A program made the translations under genes and the position numbers. A DNA stretch of 64,000 nt from Ectocarpus siliculosus (lineage: Eukaryota > Sar > Phaeophyceae > Ectocarpales > Ectocarpaceae): positions 3,266,566 to 3,330,565 of the forward strand of contig FN649752.1 of assembly GCA_000310025.1 (NCBI GenBank). The letters run 5' to 3'. Below, piece by piece: positions 1 to 17,794 of the stretch (position 1 is its first letter; the number at the start of each line of letters is the position of its first letter). Under the pieces are notes generated by a model that did no database searches, had not been told where the DNA came from, and saw nothing but the letters and a program-made list of their open reading frames with translations.

Positions 1-455
1 TGCCAGTACACTTTAGGGAGAGAGTGCTGACTGGTCTATCAGTCAGTGCTGTCAAATGGATGCATGGCGAAGGAATTATCCTGTGTGAACCAGCCCCAAT
101 GTAGCTTTTCGGTAAGAGAAGCACCATACGGTTGTGGAAACTGCGAGAAACGATTGATGAATGGGGTGACGAACTAAACTATCTGTACTGTGTGAGACAG
201 AGGGCGCTCAGGCACAAAACAACTAGGCAACAAGAAGACATGGTCTTCCGTCGTGTTCTTTTTATTATTCCTTAAGAACATGAACCTCACAATGTTCAAG
301 TCAACGAACTTTTGGTCACAATACTCCCTGTCGATATTTTGCAACAGGTGCTTGGTCTGCGGTGGCAATTAAGGGGCGAGGGTTAGCAACAGTGACCGTC
401 TGAATGTGACCATTTCTGTGTCCTACAAAAAAGTGGGGGGGGAGGAATTGCTCAC
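1..455. other. 3' flank or last exon(s) of the flavoprotein gene
   Basis: The last certain exon of the minus-strand flavoprotein gene ends at 456 with a GT donor, so a terminal coding exon should lie below it. One option is an acceptor near 420 giving about 17 residues before a stop near 370, but it would need a 36-nt intron. A second stop-free stretch lies at 174-368. Neither resembles a known C-terminus closely enough to choose, and the gene may run off the left edge. Confidence 0.3.
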
Positions 456-3400
456 CTTCGGAGCCAAAAGACCAAGGGTCTTGTTGAGGAGAACCGTCAT
501 GAGTAGCTGAGCTGCGAAGGCAGGCCGCATGGACCTAGCACCCCCCATCCCTTCTTCGCTCAGTTCGCACACGGCTACGGCATCCTCGAACCTCCGCTCG
601 TTGTAGGCCTCGAGGACTTTGGGCACGTCGACCGCTTGTCCCACCGCCTTACCCTCCGTTGCGGAATCCAAGACTTGAGCGAAGACTTGGCAGTCCTCTG
701 GCAAGAGGTAACGAAGGAAAGTCGATGAGACCGGTGAAGAGGGGGGGCGTCTGCTTTTTGCCGTGACACATGCATACAGCGGAGCATACTGCTATGCAAA
801 CAAGAACGCGATGTTATTTGCTAGGGTATATCGTGATGTATTGAGATGGGCAATGCCGGTCAAGGACCAATCAATCAAATTCTTGGCACGCGGCCGGTCT
901 TTGTGACTCTCCATGCCTGACAATGAGGAAAGCCAGGGCGCAAATGTTATGGCATTGGTCGAGTCGTGGGGGCCGATTTCGTCTTGGGAACGGAAATCTG
1001 AACATAAAACTAGATTTTCACGCAAAAGTTCCACAGCTTTCACAGAAACGGTGGGAGGGTGGAATCGAATCCACAGCTGGTTGCAGGTCTGGGACGACGC
1101 CAATGTGTTCGAAATATACCAAAGGTATTGCAAAGAGACACACCGTGGTTACAATTGCGTCACAAAATGACAAACGGATGATTAGGCCTTTCCAAAGAGC
1201 GAAGAGTTATGAACAGACCAATGCATAAATAATCCACGAAGTTGTATACTGTTTGAAGTAATGGATTGACCACAATCTTTGTGCGCGAGATAACGTGAAC
1301 AAGTGGAGGTAAGCTGCCGAGGCGAGAACGACAAGTCAATGCTGCTCACCCAAGGCTGCGTTAACTCCTTGGCCAAGAGACGCCCACATGGAATGCGCTG
1401 CATCGCCAATCAAGAAGATGCTTCCATGCGCCAAACGTGAGCAGTAGGTAGACCGGAGCTGCTGAGTCCTGCGCATTGATGTGAGGGGACCGGGAGCTAC
1501 AGTAAAGCGGCGTATGCCGGACAAAAGCACACGTTGCACAGGGAAGCCGATCGACGCAGTTGCTACCACGTGTTCGGCCGAATGAGTTGTACCTAACCAA
1601 TGATGAGCAAGGATATTCTATTTTGAGCTAACCAAATTCTTCTCATACTGTATTCGCCTCGTACACAATACACAAGTGCAGTAGTGGACGCACTCGCTGC
1701 AATCCTCACCGTCGCTCAAGGAACTCCTTAGCAACCTCTTCGCTTGGTCCTTCGTGCCCGAAGGCGCTGGGGTAGTAGTGTCCGAAGAAGTCACGCACGT
1801 CCTGCGTCGTCTTCATGAGCGCATCGAACGAAGTCTTGCCTTCGCTAGGTAGAACCACCGTGGCAGTGAGCATTCCATCTGCAAAAAAAAAGGCACCGAG
1901 ACGAAAAATAAAATGGGCAGGTCAGTTGATTCAGTGTAGGGCCAGCGCGGAGAAGGTCGACTAAGGCGACTTAAAACCGGTTAGTTGATCGTGAACGGCC
2001 AACCCACTCCATATACCTGAACGCGGAGGGGCGATAATGCACCCGATGTCCGAGTTGGTCACGTGAAAGCGCTTCTTCCAACCCTCGTCTGCTCCTTCCA
2101 TATTCATGATCGGAATTAAGATCGTCTTGAAGGCCATGGGATCCTGTGCATACGCATGTCAGGGTGGGCGGTTTACGAATAGCATGCCGTGGAACCTGGC
2201 GGATGCAGCTGGAGATGTGATTTTACAACTGGAGATGTATTTTTACAACTGTGTTTTCACCAGTAGTAGCCGCACATGGTACGAGACGAATGGCCCAAAT
2301 GTTTCCCTCAGTATTGAATCAGAACCTATCAAGCAACCGTACGACCACCGTCCGCATGCAACTCGACTTGCCAATACAAGACGTAGAAATCAATTGCAAT
2401 GTTTCCCCGACAGACAGGTACTTGGAAAGCTCAACGACATGACCTCGCGCTGTCGGACGGTGAAGTCGGGCACGTTTTCCTCAAGTTCTTTCCGCACGCG
2501 GCTGTTGACCCCATCCGCACCAATGAGCATGTCATATTCGCTTTCCACGACGTCACCATTTCCACGTTCGAACGTGGCGACCCTGTTCGCGATGGTGGTA
2601 AACGATTGATGTGTGTCAAACGGTGTGTGTGCGACAAAAGTGGTGCATTAGCGATTCTTTCTGCACGGATGGTCCACCCTCTAACCCATGCACCTGCCAA
2701 GCGGGCAAAAAATATGTACCTTTGGATAGCGCGTTTGATTGCATGCCAATGACAAGGCTCAACTCAGACAATTTCTCTCGTTTGGGGCGGCACCTCAGTC
2801 ACCTCTGTTCCATGTCGACCTTTGAGAACGTACATCCGAAATGGACGTTAACGTTCGGCACCTTGCTGGCCTTATTCAGCAACGCCTTCGCAAAATCTCC
2901 ACGGCAGATGCTTAACGAATCCAAGAAGAACTTCGAGGTCTTCTCTTTCTTGTGATGGCGCAGGGATCCGGCCAGTGTTAACAATCGCTCGCCCGCCTGA
3001 GATTCAACAGAACAAGCAAACGTGGATGGATACCGATGGATTTGCTCCAAGCGCGATGTTGACGCTGAGCCCGGAGAGGCACTTGCTTACTGCTTTGCTT
3101 TGGTTGGGTGCACCACTACCCCTCGTCTACAGGTGCGCGCCTTTGATTCTACGACCCTACAGTCACTTGCACAGACTGACGGGGGGGAGGAGCACCTACC
3201 GTGCACATTTGTTCCTTTCCACCTGTGCTGGGCGTCCCAACATACACCATGCAGTAGATATTCGGTCGGAACTTTACTAGAGGCAGACCAGTTTGATTTC
3301 ACCGTAGCCCCGGTAGTCGTGGTTTAACTATTTAGTAGCAGGTTGAAGTTCGATTTTCTCTCTGGTGTGAAGAAAAAATGCAATCTGCGGTTGAAAACAT

Positions 3401-4854
3401 TTAATTTACACATCTCGACTTCGCTGTCGACGAGGGAAAGGCAAGGCTGAACCCTTCGTAGTGTAGGTAGCCGGCATCAGGAGGGCATTTAAAAAAATGA
3501 AAACGAAACAACAGGTCCTGTGTCACCTTCCTCCTGTGTAACCCCGGTTGCCACGTCGTCGTATGCGGCAAGTTTTTTTTGTCAACAAGCGAGGACCGAC
3601 TGGCTGAAAAAAATGCGCATCCATTGAAGTTGTCCAACCACCTACTTATTTTTGCATACCAGTGAAAGACCTAGACACGATCTTCCATGCTTGAAGGTGG
3701 ACATCAGACCCGCTTGGGCCGAGTACTTGTATGAGAGCTCGATCTCTCCATAGGAGAGGAGGTGCCGGTGCAGCAGAGGGCGATGTTGGGAGGATCTCAC
3801 AGAGAGCTTTCCAACCTCTTGGAAATAAAGCTTTGAGAATCGGCTAGGGGTTCGGTCGGATATGTACCGCCAAATACAGGTACTGCTGGTGTTTATAAGA
3901 GGTTGCTGACTACAGCAGTACAGTTTGATATTGTCTTAGGTGAACTACGAATATAGGGTCACGGGTTCGATTCCCCCGTATGCACACAATCGTGGGCATT
4001 TCCGGCCCCAGGAAAACTGGGAACCAAGCGGTAGCTAGCACGCTTTCAGACTTGTACGGGGAATTAAATGAAAGAACGATATTATTTTCACCATCCCCGG
4101 AGACTTGGTAACATCGGACCCCCTCAAAGCCTCCTCTTATCCTTGGACTACTGAGCGAGGTGTAAATTAGCCTGACACTAACACTAATTTTCATAGGATA
4201 CTTCCTGGTTGAAGTTATGCAACTATCACTTGGGTCGTCTGCAAGCAACTACGGATGAGTATACATCGATCATAGGGTTTGCATTATCTAGGAGTCTAGC
4301 CCAAGCCTTTGTGTACCATATGGACTCATTCATGGTTGGTCGTCTGTCACGGACTTGTCAACAACCGCAGTCTCGCAGTCCGTATGTCAGTATCACGGCG
4401 TGTACTGTTTCATGTATATAACGACAACGAGAGCTGCACGGCAGACCTTGACACATTTTAATTCCATCCATCGCACCTCTTTCTGCAGATCCACACCGCC
4501 TGCTTTCAAGGCATCGGAGCCGCGATCAAACAGCACAACGTTCCATGACCGTACGGTCGGGCCCCCGATTATATTCTCGTCAAAAGCTTCAAATAGATCA
4601 ACCTTGAATCCGCGATCCTGGGAGAGGTACAGGGCCATTAGCGCGCCTGCAGGTCCTCCTCCCACAATGACAGCTCGTTGTTTTGAGCCTGCCGGCTGGT
4701 TGGAACTTGAAGCCATGCTGAGCTGGTGCCTGGTGTTCATCTTGGTGTTTGTAGAAAGAGCCGGCGACAAGAAGGCACGCGAAGTTGCGGCGCATATGAG
4801 CATCAACATCAGTCGGAGGGGCCCGCCCATGCTGAAAGGCTGAGACCTCATCAT
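456..4854 (-). CDS. Kynurenine 3-monooxygenase-like FAD monooxygenase (multi-exon, C-terminus unresolved)
   Basis: Class A flavoprotein hydroxylase; the closest family I recognise is kynurenine 3-monooxygenase, which hydroxylates L-kynurenine using FAD and NADPH in tryptophan degradation and NAD synthesis. Visible exons on the minus strand: 4477-4854, about 2813-2967, 2444-2582, 2017-2143, 1710-1878, 1350-1468 and 456-697; phases agree from 2967 down to 456. Exon 1 carries the Rossmann motif VIVGGGPAGALMALYL; the exon at 2813 has SICRGDFAKALL; the exon at 2444 has GADGVNSRVR (DG motif); and the 1350/697 junction restores LIGDAAHSM followed by GQGVNAALEDCQVF, matching the KMO GD motif and the sequence after it. 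The first 30 residues form a hydrophobic signal ending SRAFLSP, which suggests plastid import, unusual for KMO. A further exon between 2967 and 4477 is probably missing from my model, and the KMO C-terminal membrane anchor was not found. Another aromatic hydroxylase of this class is possible. Confidence 0.82.
3890..4185 (+). repeat. Possible tRNA-derived SINE remnant
   Basis: Inside the first intron of the flavoprotein gene, a perfect polymerase III B-box-like GGGTTCGATTCCC sits at about 3963, followed by roughly 200 bp without coding signal. A convincing A box and a full cloverleaf are not visible, so this is not called a tRNA gene. The assignment rests on the B box alone. Confidence 0.25.
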
Positions 4855-5190
4855 GTTCTTTTGGGTTGTGCCGTTGTGCCACAATTCAACTTCTGCAGGC
4901 TTGCTTACCCACACCATATGGTTGCTTCCGGGGTGCTACACACTGCTAGCCGGTAGCAGGGTTAGGGCATACACCAGCCCCGCGCAATCGTCTCGTGCGT
5001 AGTTGGTGCGTGAGCTTACCTTGCTGCCGCTATTGCTGGTCGATGTGCAGCGGGATCCAGCGATCCGATTGGCAAAAAGCGACAGGACAGCGGGACAATT
5101 ACGAAGGACCCAGTAGCCAGGTAGCAAGGGCGACAGGACAGAGCACCGCACCTTACTACTATATATCACTACGCGAAACAGCAACGCAGC
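4855..5190. promoter_or_regulatory. Divergent promoter region, flavoprotein / DHX35
   Basis: These 336 bp separate the start codons of the minus-strand monooxygenase (4854) and the plus-strand helicase (5191). Both 5' UTRs and core promoters must lie here unless upstream non-coding exons exist. A TATATATC stretch at about 5160 lies 30 bp before the helicase ATG; no other clear motif was recognised. Confidence 0.55.
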
Positions 5191-10457
<5,267 letters not shown>

Positions 10458-10684
10458 AGGCTACCGCGGAAACTCGATAGTAGACAATGCGGTGTTCTGT
10501 GGAAAGGGTTGTATTCAGATCGGCGAGTTAGTTGTACCCAGTTGTACCATTTTCAGGTTGATGCACTTGTGGGTGCACTAGAAATTGTCATGACAGCAAA
10601 CCCGCTCGCGAAGATAGGGAAAGACTCTCCACAACCTGCGCGAGGGTTGCAGGGAGAAGGCCATCGTCACGTGGACGCCAATCT

Positions 10685-13646
10685 CTACAACTCCTGTGGT
10701 ACCGGTTGCGGCTCGCCACGCGCCAACTTCGTTACGATGTTTGAAACCCATAGTTGGCGATCACTTGTGGGCTGTACAACTAGGACGAGATCTGCTCGTT
10801 TTTTTTCCTCCTGCAATTGGTCCCAAACAGGCCCATCTACCCGATCAAAGTGGGATTCAGAGGATTCCCTCGATCGGCCATTGGCCACTTTCCTCCCCAC
10901 AACTCTATCGAAGCAAACGGAGCGCGAAATGTCGAGGAATATTGTGCGGTGTAGAGCGGCGGAGATTTCCTTCCATAGACCTTCTTGATGAAGAAGGTGG
11001 AGCCCTGTCAAGTGCCAAGCGGAAACGACAAGAGATGATGTCGTCGGCCCGGAGCGTTGGGAAATGACGTAATGTTTCACTACTATGATCCCTCCTGGCT
11101 GGTTGAATTGGAACTACAATACCTCAACTTCAACGGGAAGAAGGCGCGACTCGAACGCCACGACGTGAAAGTGAGCTGAGACAACACAATATCTTGCACT
11201 ATTTTCCCCGTAGTCCACATCTTCAACCCGTGCATACCTTCGACAAGGACGACACGGCAATCGGGTGCTACCGTCACACTGTCCGGCACGGGGTCGTGAA
11301 GGTCTCTGCTATATGCTGGGAGCTTTATGCTCTCCTTGCTCGGGGTACGCAAACGGCCCAGATCTCGCAGGAGCGATGCACAGTCCAATGTCTTCGGGAG
11401 ACCCTTGATATCCTTGAGGGTGCAAGCACGCCCGAGGTACTCCGTCACTTCTGCGGCAAGGTGCGCGTTGGGATAGCTGTATGCATCCATGCTTACGCAT
11501 TGAATAGATGAAGCGCCCCAAATGATGCCATATGCTGCGCAGAGTATCTGGGCCAGCGTCGACTTCCCCGCAGCTGCAGATCCGCACAAACCCACCAACA
11601 CTCGCTCTCCTGTACATTGAGACGAGCGCATGGCGAATGTAACTATCATTCAACCAATGAGAACGAACGACGCGAACTGCTCGTGTGACCCGGTACTACC
11701 TTGTGCTGAGGCAGTGGTACGCGACAGTATCAATCCTTTTTTGGTCCATAAGACACAGGCAGCACACTGATACTCGTGCCCACCGCCGGAGACAAATTTA
11801 ACCCTGGTTGAAGGGCGGGTATTAAGCGGATTGTTTTCAGATCTATTCCGAAAAACTTTGTTAATTGAAAAAATGTTGATCGTTGTGGATGCCTTTGATC
11901 ATGATGAGTCCCGACAAACATGTAAGGCCTTTGCAACTATGTCAACCTCTTGAAAAGATAGCGCCGAACATAAGTCGTACACCTCACAAGAAACAGAGGA
12001 TCAGATTCTTGAAAAAAAAAAAATGACGAAAGACATAGGACGCCGGGGCGCTGCCGAGCACCACACTTTAAACCTACTTGGGAAAGACTACGGTAGCATA
12101 GCAATAGCCTGTGCTCAATCATCAAGGCCATGAGCCTCGCTAAAGAGCAAGTTTGTGTAGGCATAGCCGATGCAGACTTCTGTTTATTGAAAGCGTCGAT
12201 TTGCCAGGGGCGTCTTCCTTCCCGTATTTTGGGTTACTAGATTTGGAAGAGGACCGCTTGGAGTGATTACTCTCGGAGAATCGACGTGCAAGGAAAATGA
12301 ACTGGGCAGCGTAGAACAGGAGAGCTACACAGCAGTAGGTGAACTGAGAGAAAGGGATACTAAGGATTGGCCAGGTTTGGAGGCCAAGAAGTGGTATTCT
12401 TTCGCGTTCTTGGCGTACAGGAGGAGGTTAGCGGCACGCAATCGGGGTACAGAGCACACCGCGGAGCGATGGTTATGCGACGCTGCCCGATTACGTACCA
12501 CTATCCTTGTTCCGTAGCGGTCATGAGGTCAGAGTGTTCTGGCATGGTCAGGCTCTGCGAGCATTTTTGAGAGATTGCCAAGATGCCGGGGTGTGAACAA
12601 AGGACGTTGCCTTGCACCTCCTTCGGGGTGGAAGGGCGCCTGCCCTTATTGGTGGGAGGTCTCGGAACGAGTAGTCCAGAGGACAGGGAGGTGGACGTCA
12701 GATTCGTACAAGCCATACGCAGATAGCGGGGAGGGTTCGCGACTTGTGCGTCGCGTAGTGGGCGATAAGGAAACAGGAGTGGTGAGACAGCAGTGGAAAA
12801 CATGGTGTAGGGTAGTGGGACGAAGATACTCTGTCCTACTGTAGCTATACTCTCATGACGACCTCGGAGTGGGAAAAGTGAATGGTAGAGTACCCTTTGG
12901 GGGAGTTGGTCGTCTGAGGTGTTACGTACAGTGGGAAGAGTTCCTCACACCGGTGGAAAGAGAGAAACCCCGGCTGCTATTCTTAGGGGAGAAGGAGAGA
13001 CGGTAGTACTGATGGAAAGAGACACGGTGGGATAGGCGCAGAGAGTGTCTGCGGGAAATGTGTGCTAACAGCGTGGTTTCTCTCAGAGAGTTCCCCTCGC
13101 GTTAAGGGAAACATTACATATGTAGACTAATGCAAAATGACAATTCGAAAGTAAAAACAACATTCAGTAGGTGTTTCCTACGAGTGGGCCGGCACTATAT
13201 ACAGCTTTCCTCGCACTTCACAGAGACCCGCGCGACAAAGAAACACAAACGTGGCGATTGCATGCAGACAGAGAGGGAGGGGAGTGTGGGTCTGGATGAA
13301 GCAACAGAACGCATTCAGAAATGTACTGTAACAAAGGACGCATTCGATGCGAACATAAGGCAACTTACTCGTGGGTGTGTGTACGTCATTCGTCGATATC
13401 TTGCCCACCTTCCCCGCTCGGACCTTGGGTGATTCCTTTGAGCCAGGTGCACAGCGGTAGAATCACCTCAGCGAGGTCAGCTTCATTCACCCCCAAGATC
13501 TCTTTGCGACAATCACGCTCAATCGGTAAACCTCCAGCCGCCTCAATCGCCTGCTTCATACGATCAACATGACTCGACTCAAGGGGCGGCATCTCACTGA
13601 CTCCAGTCTGAGCTTCGAGGGCCGCCAATGCATCTGAGAGGGCCAT
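10685..13646 (-). CDS. P-loop kinase of the uridine kinase / phosphoribulokinase superfamily
   Basis: Three minus-strand exons join in phase: 13424-13646, 11238-11609 and 10685-11004, giving 305 codons with the stop. The first junction rebuilds GITQGERVLVGLCGSAAAGK and the second VLVEGLHLLHQEGLWKEI; both read naturally across the splice, which supports the model. The Walker A motif is GLCGSAAAGKST, at about residues 83-94. A later FLDISRSVCFDRVVGRKVA corresponds to the strand and arginine-bearing lid helix of the family, followed by HFDRVDGP. The substrate cannot be read from sequence: uridine, pantothenate, glycerate and fructose kinases share this layout. The N-terminal 80 residues are helical and resemble the cap region of plant and fungal members. 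The first intron is 1.8 kb, long for this window. The start is the only ATG of the first exon, though an upstream exon cannot be excluded. The stop is 227 bp from the convergent DHX35 stop. Confidence 0.82.
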
Positions 13647-14264
13647 GCAGCTGATGGTTTGGTATCAAGCCCTCTCGCGTGTCTTTTCTTCCCACACTAC
13701 CACGCGCGTGCAGCAACGTGTCTCTCTCTCGGTATCGCTCCCACCTGCATGTATGCATCTGGCGCTCTTGCCATTCGCCCACTATTTCCAAACCAGCAAA
13801 ATATATCAGCCTTGATGCAGCAGCTGTTGGCGTGACATTCCGGAAACAAGACAACGCCTCTTCGCATTCTCTCGCAGAGAACCAATATTATCCCCGTGGC
13901 AAGACGTCAACTTGGCACCAATAACCCACCTTGCGTCCCAATGGTAGCCATGACTGGGCGAGATGCCAGCATTGTGGCTTTGTTCTCCTGCCTGCTGTTG
14001 TTGTACGCCTTTCCTGCGTACGTGGGTCGAATGACGAGCATGGCGGTCTGGTCGACAGCAGGTGACGAACATGCATGATACGATAGTTCGAGGTTTTGCC
14101 TAGAGACTATAGTACGGCTGCAGGCAAAAAGTGAAAACTCTCGGCTCGCAGCCACCCTGATGGATCACAGTGTGTGTAAAAGTAGGGGTCTCCGGGGACG
14201 GACCCCTCGCCAGGCGCTGCCGGCCTCCGTTGTCCTCTCGTCTTCCCCCTGATCCCCCATGTTC

Positions 14265-14615
14265 CCGCCCCCGCCACCACGGTTGTCACCGCCAGTGACA
14301 AGGGCATACGCCCTCACGCTTCCTACGCCCCCTTCCTAGCGGCCTCCATCTCCGCCTCCAGGCTCTCAGAATCACCTTCTCTACCATTTCGGTCTTGAGC
14401 TCAGACTGCGCCAACATCACTATTCTCTGCACCTTGTATTCGGGCAGGAGGTTGCGCACGTAATGCAGGTTGACATCGTGATCAGTTTGAAATGGTAGAG
14501 AAGGTGATTCTGAGAGTCTGGAGGCGGAGATGGGGGCCGCTATTAGGAAGAGGGCGTCGGAAGCATGGGGGCGATGCCCTTGTCACTGGCGGTGACAACC
14601 GTGGTGGCGGGGGCG
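14265..14615. repeat. Foldback element with about 125-bp inverted arms
   Basis: The left arm (14265-14390) and right arm (14489-14615) are near-perfect reverse complements with a few mismatches and small indels, separated by a loop of about 98 bp. Shared blocks include GTCACCGCCAGTGACAAG and AATCACCTTCTCTACCATTT. The loop is not repetitive. A snapback MITE or an inverted duplication fits; no target-site duplication was identified. Confidence 0.8.
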
Positions 14616-14929
14616 AACCCTTCGTGAGTGGCCTGTTATGCACATGTTCACGTCAAGGTGTGCCAATCTCTGCCTCGGGGAACGCCGGGTCTTTCTTTCT
14701 CTTCGAGACCCAACAACCCTCCTCAAAATCATATGCGCCTACAATGTACGCACAAGGACGCGAAGGTAAACACAATTTTATCACGTGCGGCAGGGAGAGT
14801 ACAGGGAAGAGGAGCCCCCTTATGTGGAAACCCAGCGGGCTGGGGATATGGGTTCACGTAAGGATGGCGAACGGAGGTGACGACAGAGACAATAGAGGGA
14901 ATCCACGTGTTGTTGAAATGACGTGAAAT

Positions 14930-15805
14930 ATTGACATTTCAGGAAGTTTTGACGTGAAGAGGTTGCGCCGCTTTTTTGGGGGCAAACTCTGACGGCGAAA
15001 TTTTTGTGAGGAAGCGTCAAAATTAAATTTCACCCAAACTTAAACCGACGCGAAAAGATTGACGCTTCAAACATCGCCAGACTGTGGCTCACACACGCTT
15101 GCTCTGCTGCGGTCTGCTGTGCGCGGTCAGCAGTGAACACATTGGCCATGCCTACACTGATTGCTCCTAGCGGTCCTGCACCCACACGTCTCGGCAGTTC
15201 TCACGGCGGCCAAGTGGCCAGACGCGCGTGTTCGGCGCGCGCGTTCGGTAGATGCGCCGTCGCGATTGCGCACGGGCGTTCAGCAGCAAAAAGGGGCATA
15301 GGCAGTGATTGGGGGAGTCTCGCCCTCGAAGGGAGCACATGGAGAGGAGTAAGGGAGGGTACACGGACTTTGCCAGTCAGTAGGTGCATTTCGCCCGCCC
15401 CCTCACGGGGTTCGGTGCTCTGCTGCCGCAGTGACATCGGTATATACACAGCAGTGCAGCGAGCAGCTGCCTTACTCATCAGCAACGAACGGCAGTTTGA
15501 CGCCTGGGAAGTCGCAGTTTGACGCCTGGGAAAAGTCGCCGCGGCAAAGGAGGGAAGGTCGGCGGGATGAGGCGAAGGGGTACACCTAGTCTCCTGGGAG
15601 CCTGGGGGTGTGAGTCTTCGCTTCAGAATGTCGACCCTGGGTGGCAGCCCGAACCAACCTTGAACTCTACCTCCACCATTTTTTTTTTTCGCCTCTCACG
15701 TGTCAACGGGCACACGCGGTGCGAATTTTTTCCCGTCAAAACCCTCAACCGTCACTTTATGTTGGCGTCAATCCTCAAAGGTCAAAATTCCGCGTCAATC
15801 CATAG
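14930..15805. mobile_element. Possible non-autonomous DNA element with TGACG-rich inverted ends
   Basis: Both ends carry clustered TTGACG/TTTTGAC motifs in opposite orientation: ATTGACATTT and TTTTGACGTG on the left, and their complements GGCGTCAATC and GCGTCAATCC on the right. A perfect 10-bp inverted pair GAAGCGTCAA/TTGACGCTTC lies at 15010-15019 and 15059-15068. A 22-bp tandem duplication occurs at about 15492-15536. The ends align only loosely, so the borders are uncertain. Confidence 0.3.
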
Positions 15806-17237
15806 TGGATACCCTATAATATGACAGCAATATCAGCATTGACAGCGAAAAGCAGCAAGCACTACTAGTTGGGATATCCCTGGCTTGAGGACAGTCAATT
15901 CGTAGAGGGAGGAGCTGCACCAAAGGCGAAACGTTCAAGGAACGAAAGCCTCACCCACGCGGGAGAGTGATCCTAGGAACCGGCTCAATCAACCATTCGG
16001 TCATGAGAGCGTTTCGGATTTTTTTTTGAGTCAGACAAATGGCCCCGACAAACCGAGGGTCAGATTAAATATATATGTAGCCGGTTTCCAAGCGGTAACG
16101 TTATTTTTTGTCTGAGACTGCCCCACTTTCCACCCACCGCTCAGATAAACATCACATCCTTCCATATGTCTGAGGCATGGGTTGCTGTTCAGCTGCGTCA
16201 GATTCTCAGCGGAAATAGAGTAGTAAAAGAACCACAAAATGATAAAATGATGTCACCGTAGGGTAGAAACTCGTCCTAGCCTCATGTCACCACCACTGGA
16301 CAGACCTGCTCCTCTGATGCGGGCATGTGTATGTCTGCATGTAGGTATGTGGCGATACAACAACGCTCGCTGTGGGACTGACAAGGAAGGCTGGGGTGAG
16401 ACAGGTTCACCAGCCGTCAACGTAGAGCAATTCTTGGCAACAACCAATTCAGGACAACACCCAGACCATGAGCTGAAGGTCACTCGAACTGCTGGGAGGT
16501 GGCCCAAAAATTGCCGTGTGTTACTCTCGGTCGGTGCCACCTCCTCTGCACAGTTGTTGCGGTTTGGAATGCGCTTACGAAATGGCTGTGTGAGGGTGAT
16601 TCTTCTACATAGGTTGATTCTCCTGCTGTTGCTGTGGCTGCTACAGCTAGCTGCAGCTGAACCGCCGCCTCTCTCTCCCGCTTGATTTGAACAAGAATCG
16701 GCGGAGACTTTGCTTGCAAGAAGCCTTTAGGGTGTTTCTCTGCGGTGACAACACCCACCGCTAGATGCTCCTGGCACCTTGGATGATGATAGACAGCACC
16801 AGCCCAACCAAGCAGCAACCTGTTTTCTTTCTTGTGTAGACAAGGGAAGAAGCGGCGTGGGAACGGCGCGCGCGAGTCTTTCGGCCACTCAGTACAGGGC
16901 AGTTGCCACGTCATGCCGAAAATAAATCTGAGCCTCGTTCGGATCTTGTAAATGCCAATTTTGGCTGGGCAAGTTTGTCTGGGCATTTTTGTGTGGGCAA
17001 AACGACGTGTTTTTCCGAAACTCCCCAATTGTCCACTATCGCACAATAATAGAGAAAAAGCCAAGTAGTTTCAGACGATCGATCGCATTTTTAAATCGAT
17101 ATCGGAGCTGCTGTAGTCACGCACACCAATACCGATTACGTCAAATTGCATACCACTACATCGGGACCCTCTCGAAGGGGCCCTCCACGTGGAAATTATG
17201 GAGCACTCCCAGGTTACTCGTCAATCTTGGTCGCAAA

Positions 17238-17330
17238 GGGGGGGGGGGGGGGGGTGTACTCATAGTCGTGCATGCCGTAGTCGTTTGACCATTGACCTCG
17301 CATCCCTACAAAGCCGGGACGGAGCACGCC
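17238..17330 (-). mobile_element. Solo 3' tail of the poly(C)-ended LINE family
   Basis: A run of 17 G (17238-17254) is followed by TGTACTCAT, GCCGTAGTC, TTTGACCATTGACC and GGGACGGAGCAC in the same order and spacing as in the 3' end of the LINE at 48422-50400. The match fades after about 75 bp. In element sense (minus strand) it is a severely 5'-truncated copy ending in GAGTACA plus poly(C). Confidence 0.75.
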
Positions 17331-17794
17331 GGGTTCTCCCCGGACCAGGCTCTCACATCACCAAGCGCGAAGCACCGTGAGGTATTCGGCGAGTCGCATG
17401 AAGGGTGAGCTGCATCCTGCTAAGGGTGTTCGGCATCTTGTGCTTACTTCCTTGCGTACGGATGACAGCTGCGTATGACTTATTTTATTTTCTGGTGCTT
17501 TCACTTCCAGAGACAGTTGTAAGAACTGTGTAACTGCCTCGAGGATGCTTGACCATTTTAACACAACGTGGTGCGATCATCCCCCGTTGCGCGGAGTGAG
17601 GCTTGTCGACCCCGCACAACATGATCTACTCGACCACCATTATGGTTACCGCCAAAAAAAAACCGAGGTAAAAAAAAAACGGTAACCTGGTTGCCGAGTT
17701 CACGAAGTGAATTGGCTTGTTTTACAACGTCGTTGCCAAGCGACGAAAACCCAATCCCGATGGCAAACACCGAGTGGGGGGAAAGGGGGGGGGG

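Noticed and set aside
1040-1110. GAATCGAATCC motif resembling a tRNA T-arm
   Set aside because: No cloverleaf could be folded; intronic chance match.
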